From: Deltaproteobacteria bacterium | GTDB lineage: Bacteria > Myxococcota_C > UBA6777 | Direction: 5' to 3' | DNA length: 64,000 bases | Assembly (NCBI GenBank): GCA_006226375.1 | Contig: SBHC01000005.1 | Location: forward strand, 248,001 to 312,000 | In this document: in pieces, positions 63,372 through 64,000 of the stretch | How the letters are laid out: every line of letters starts with the position of its first letter | How positions within the stretch are numbered: position 1 is the first letter of the stretch | Program-made: the position numbers and the translations under genes | Notes under the pieces: generated by a model | The model's input: only the letters and a program-made list of their open reading frames with translations | Database searches by the model: none | What the model was told of the DNA's origin: nothing

Positions 63372-64000
63372 GGATTCTTCTCTTCTGTATCCGGCGTGAT
63401 CCACAGATGTTTGGCCACTTCCAAGGAGAGAAGCTGTTCGGTGCCATCGACGTCAAGCTGAACGACGCCGTCAGCAGGCTGCCGGGCGATCACTCGAACA
63501 GGCGTCTTGGGAAACAGCCCCAAGCTCGCCACATGACGAAGCAAGCCAGCGTCATGGTCGTCGACTTCTGCGACAACACCAACGGTTCCACCTTCCACCT
63601 TGTCCAAGGCCAAGACGTGACGACGAATGATCTCACCATCCTTGGAGGGAATGGGTTGCCCATGAGGATCTGTGTCTGGATCATCCAAAAGTTGGGCGAG
63701 CTTGTCTTCCAGATACTCAGAGAGTGCGTGTTCCAGTTGGTGGGCTTCGGCGTGAACACGATCCCAAGGAACCCCAACAACCTCCGCAAGGAACAGCTCG
63801 ATCAGCCGGTGATGACGGACTATTTCAAGGGCAGTCTTTTCGCCAGAAGGAGTCAGGCCCACACCGTAATAGGGTTCATGTTCGACCAGCTCCATGCTCG
63901 CCAAACGCTTTAGCATTTTGGTGACCGAAGCCGGCGCAACAGCAAGTTGCTCGGCCAAGGCAGTCGTCGACACTTTCTTCCCGCGCTCTTCCAATTTGTA
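63368..64000 (-). CDS. DtxR/MntR-family metal-dependent repressor, N-terminus beyond window
   Basis: The frame is open to base 64000 (first residues YKLEERGKKVS), so about 25-30 N-terminal residues lie outside. The visible 210 residues show the winged helix (TTALAEQLAVAPASVTKMLKRL), the metal-binding dimerisation domain (RHHRLIELFLAEVVGVPWDRVH), and the C-terminal SH3/FeoA-like domain (DAGLLRHVASLGLFPKTPV). It represses metal-uptake or iron/manganese genes when bound to Fe or Mn. The gene's stop overlaps the convergent kinase gene's stop by four bases. Whether it is Fe- or Mn-type cannot be told by eye. Confidence 0.93.
   Translation of the reverse strand, partial: YKLEERGKKVSTTALAEQLAVAPASVTKMLKRLASMELVEHEPYYGVGLTPSGEKTALEIVRHHRLIELFLAEVVGVPWDRVHAEAHQLEHALSEYLEDKLAQLLDDPDTDPHGQPIPSKDGEIIRRHVLALDKVEGGTVGVVAEVDDHDAGLLRHVASLGLFPKTPVRVIARQPADGVVQLDVDGTEQLLSLEVAKHLWITPDTEEKNP

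Overview
The window looks like a chromosomal segment of a Myxococcota (deltaproteobacterial) bacterium with a lower GC content than classical myxobacteria. The signs are four very large or membrane-linked Hanks-type Ser/Thr kinases, two sigma-54 activators, a pilMNO-pilQ block next to efp and a giant TPR protein, a MopE-motif Cys-rich lipoprotein, zinc-ribbon/DUF3426 and roadblock proteins, and a 2.2k-residue surface protein ending in a MYXO-CTERM-like tail. No rRNA, tRNA, CRISPR array, insertion sequence or phage gene was recognised. Both ends cut through genes: a sigma-54 activator at the left and a DtxR-type repressor at the right.

Left part (1-11.7 kb): a sigma-54 activator with an unphosphorylatable N-terminal domain; an 0.9 kb non-coding stretch; two adjacent membrane Ser/Thr kinases (zinc-ribbon kinase, then TM-solenoid-kinase); a leftward catabolic run kbl > fumarylacetoacetase > maiA (threonine and tyrosine/phenylalanine breakdown); then udk and rlmN diverging from a shared promoter region.

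Middle part (11.7-34.4 kb): an unrecognised membrane protein with a duplicated 90-residue module; a Cys-rich small protein; a MopE-type lipoprotein; an orphan ccmB; a 1.07k-residue pseudo-receiver/DUF4388/TM/TPR protein; a leftward deoC > aldehyde dehydrogenase > catalytically dead aldehyde dehydrogenase homologue; a GroES-like protein; an FAD oxidoreductase paired with a membrane polyferredoxin; a kinase-STAND-WD40 giant; and a HEAT-repeat protein with several CxxC pairs.

Type IV pilus and polarity region (34.4-50.2 kb): a PilR/NtrC-type response regulator, a small XRE regulator behind a 30-bp inverted repeat, pilM-pilN-pilO, a 0.6 kb gap where pilP would be expected, pilQ, a lipoprotein, a roadblock protein, efp, a TPR/acidic-repeat protein whose architecture and place recall the myxobacterial pilus activator SgmX, a zinc-ribbon/DUF3426 membrane protein and a helical-repeat protein. 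This is the most system-like part of the window.

Right part (50.2-64 kb): the giant Ig/cadherin-like plus PKD surface protein, a thioredoxin-reductase-like flavoprotein without its CxxC, a zinc-ribbon membrane protein, two small envelope proteins (one DUF5654), a kinase-AAA-TPR giant and the truncated DtxR-type regulator. Two of the four kinases have HRD catalytic loops and two (the giants with NTPase modules) have HCD, suggesting two functional classes.
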